Below, piece after piece: positions 54,401 through 57,400 of a stretch of 64,000 bases of DNA. This DNA is from Zygaena filipendulae (lineage: Eukaryota; Arthropoda; Insecta; Lepidoptera; Zygaenidae), in the NCBI GenBank assembly GCA_907165275.2, contig OU015651.1:14840501-14904500 (forward strand), read 5' to 3'. The notes under the pieces are model-generated. The model was given only the letters and a program-made list of their open reading frames with translations. It had not been told where the DNA came from and made no database searches. A program made the position numbers and the translations under genes. How positions within the stretch are numbered: position 1 is the first letter of the stretch; each line of letters begins with the position of its first letter.

Positions 54401-57400
54401 TACAACAAACGCGATTCTTTTTTCTAGATCTTTATCTATGGTACGAAACCCTTCGTGCGCGAGTCCGACTCGCACTTGGCCGGCTTATTTTTTAAGACAC
54501 AACTCGTCACCGAGGAAACTATGAAATTCACGTGGGTGAAACCACGGGGAGAGGCTAGCAAACACTTAAATAAGCTCACGCTGTCTCAGAGAGGGTAGGC
54601 AGGCTATGAACCTCCACGTCTTCTGCTTTTTACACATTTATAACGGCATGTTTCATCGTCAGAGCTAATTGGCTACTTGACAAAATTTCTTTTTCAGTCC
54701 GTCGTAGTGTTGTAGATTGGTAAAAAATATTGGACGCGTATTTTTTCTTTTTTTTACGTAATCAAAAAATAACGGCGATACACTGAGTTGAAATTTCGCG
54801 TGACGTCACAACCCGGTGCAGTTCGTACGGGGCTTATACTGAATATTGACGTCACGAGTCCCCCACCCTAAACTTTAATGCGCTTTATCTATGCTTATTT
54901 TCATTAATTTGAAAAAGCAAAAAAATACGTGTCTATTATTTTTTTATTTCACGGACTACCTACTTAGCGCGGCAGTTTAAAATATGTTCGGCAGTAACTG
55001 TAGTTATCATCATAAAACGGTGGAGTCACAAATCCACAAATTGTAATAATTAGGTCGGACCGGTGACCGTGGGTGGACTGTGGACGGATCGATAACATCG
55101 TTGTTCCGGCTCAACGACATAAAACCGACTTTAATTTAATTAGTCTGACTTTACAAACATCTCTAGAGAATTTGCGTGACAAACGTATATGTATACATAA
55201 ATGAAAATATTAAAAACACAATCTAAATATACATATATAAAAGGCAAACCTAACTGACTGATCTATCAACGCACAGACGAAAGTACTGAACGGATTTCGC
55301 TGAAATTTGGCATACACATAGTTGTAATGACTAATTACGTAGGCATCCGCTAAGAAAGGATTAAAATTTTGTGTGGAAGTCCTTTATTTTTAGAGCTGAA
55401 ACTTTGTTTTTTTACAAATAAACAGTTGAAAATTTAACCCCTAAGGGGATGAAAAGGGGGTTCAAAGTTTGTATGGGGAAACAAGATAACCGAACTCCAC
55501 GCGCACGAAGTCGCGGACAAAAGCTAATATTACATGTATATCAGTTCTACAATAAGTTTTATTGCTACAGCTATAGTCTACCACGAAACAGACATTGCAG
55601 TATAACTAACGTGACCATACGTCCCGTTTTGAACGGGACCGTCCCGTTTTGCGGTTCTCCGTCCCGGTGTCCCCGAAGAAAGCTTCGGGACGCAAAATTG
55701 TCCCGTTTTGAAAGGGACCGTCCCGTTTTGCGGTTTGCTATCCCGGTGTACCCGAAAAAGCTTCAGGGCGCAAAATGTTGTTTCGATGGAAACTCGTTGG
55801 GTGGAAGTATTCAAACACTTTCACGCCAACAATCTTAAACATGAAAACTTCTGTATTTTAATTGAATATATTTTATGTCTGCCTGGCACAAATGCACCTG
55901 TAGAAAGAGTATTTTCTTCGATGAATAAATTGTGGACATCCGAAAAAACACAATTACAGGTTCCGGTATGTTGATAACAAAGGTCAATATTAAAAAAACG
56001 TGCCAAGAATTTTATTCTTTCTTAAAATCTTCACCAGCTACATTAAAACAAATTTGTTCATCTGAGAAATACAAAAGTAACTGAGCAATACCTATTTTGA
56101 TAAATAAAGTAAGGCTTAATAAGAAATGAGTTTTTTTTTCACTATACCTAAACCTATATACCAATTGAAGTAAATAAACCTACGATGTCCCGTTCTGAGT
56201 AAAAAAATAAATGGTCACGTTAAGTATAACGCCGCTTCACAAACAAGAGATCCTGGGTTCGATTCTCAATAGTGTCATACTTTGATGCACACATGACAGA
56301 GGGTTCCGCATTCCTGTCTGTCTGTATGTTATCTGTCTCGCAATAAACTCAAAGAGTATATTTGCGGTTTTCACTAATAGATATAGTGATTCATGAGGAA
56401 GGCAAAAATTATTTCTTAAGGCTTTGTGTAAATTGGTTGAAGTATACCGACGACAATTTATTGTTGTTAGTGTCGGCAAAAATACTTTGATACGTTTTCA
56501 CGCGTTATCGATTCAACCGATCACCACGAAACATGCATACGCGTTGTCGGAAATACAGAGAAGGATATGAGGTACCTACCTATTAGCCTGGAATTCACGC
56601 GGGAACTCCAAAACAGCTAGTTCAAATATAAACTTCCTTTTAAGATACATAGATAATAATTTTATTAAAAAAAAAAGGCAACACAGCACATAAAACGTCT
56701 TCAACACAATCATCATTTGGACATAGATAAGCAACAGTGTGTTAACCCACATTGGAGAAATTTTGAGTAAATCGTGTTTTAAAACTATAGCACCATTTTG
56801 TGAAAACATTTTTTATGTTCAGCAATTTGTTGGTATTTTAAAACAATGTTATTACATTATTAGGTAAAAAAATTATTAAAAAACGTCCTATAACTCTCAA
56901 TAAAGCTTCTGTATCAGTTAATTAATTATGTGAGTTAAGACGTTATTACTTATCTGCGTCCATTTACGTAAATTTAATTACCTATATGCGTTTCATCATT
57001 TGTAAGTAGTTATTATTTATTGGTAACCAATAAATCCGGACTGGCGATAATCAGCTTTTATTATGTAACTATATTAAAATAGGTTAAATGGACGCAGATA
57101 AGCAATAACATGTTAACCCACAAAATTAAGTCATTGATTCAGAACGATTTATTGAGAGTTAGGGAACGTTTTTTAACTGTGTGTTTACCTTATTACATTG
57201 CTTAAATATGTAACTAAATATTGAACATATAAAATGTTGACACAAAATGGCGCTCCTACTTTTGAAACACGATTTACTCAAAATTTCTCCAGTGTGGGTT
57301 AACACACTATTGCTTATCTATGTCTAAATTTGATTTGGTACGGTTATCCTGTTGTGACCGCAACATTGCAGTAACAGGAAACGTTCAATTGCAAACTACA

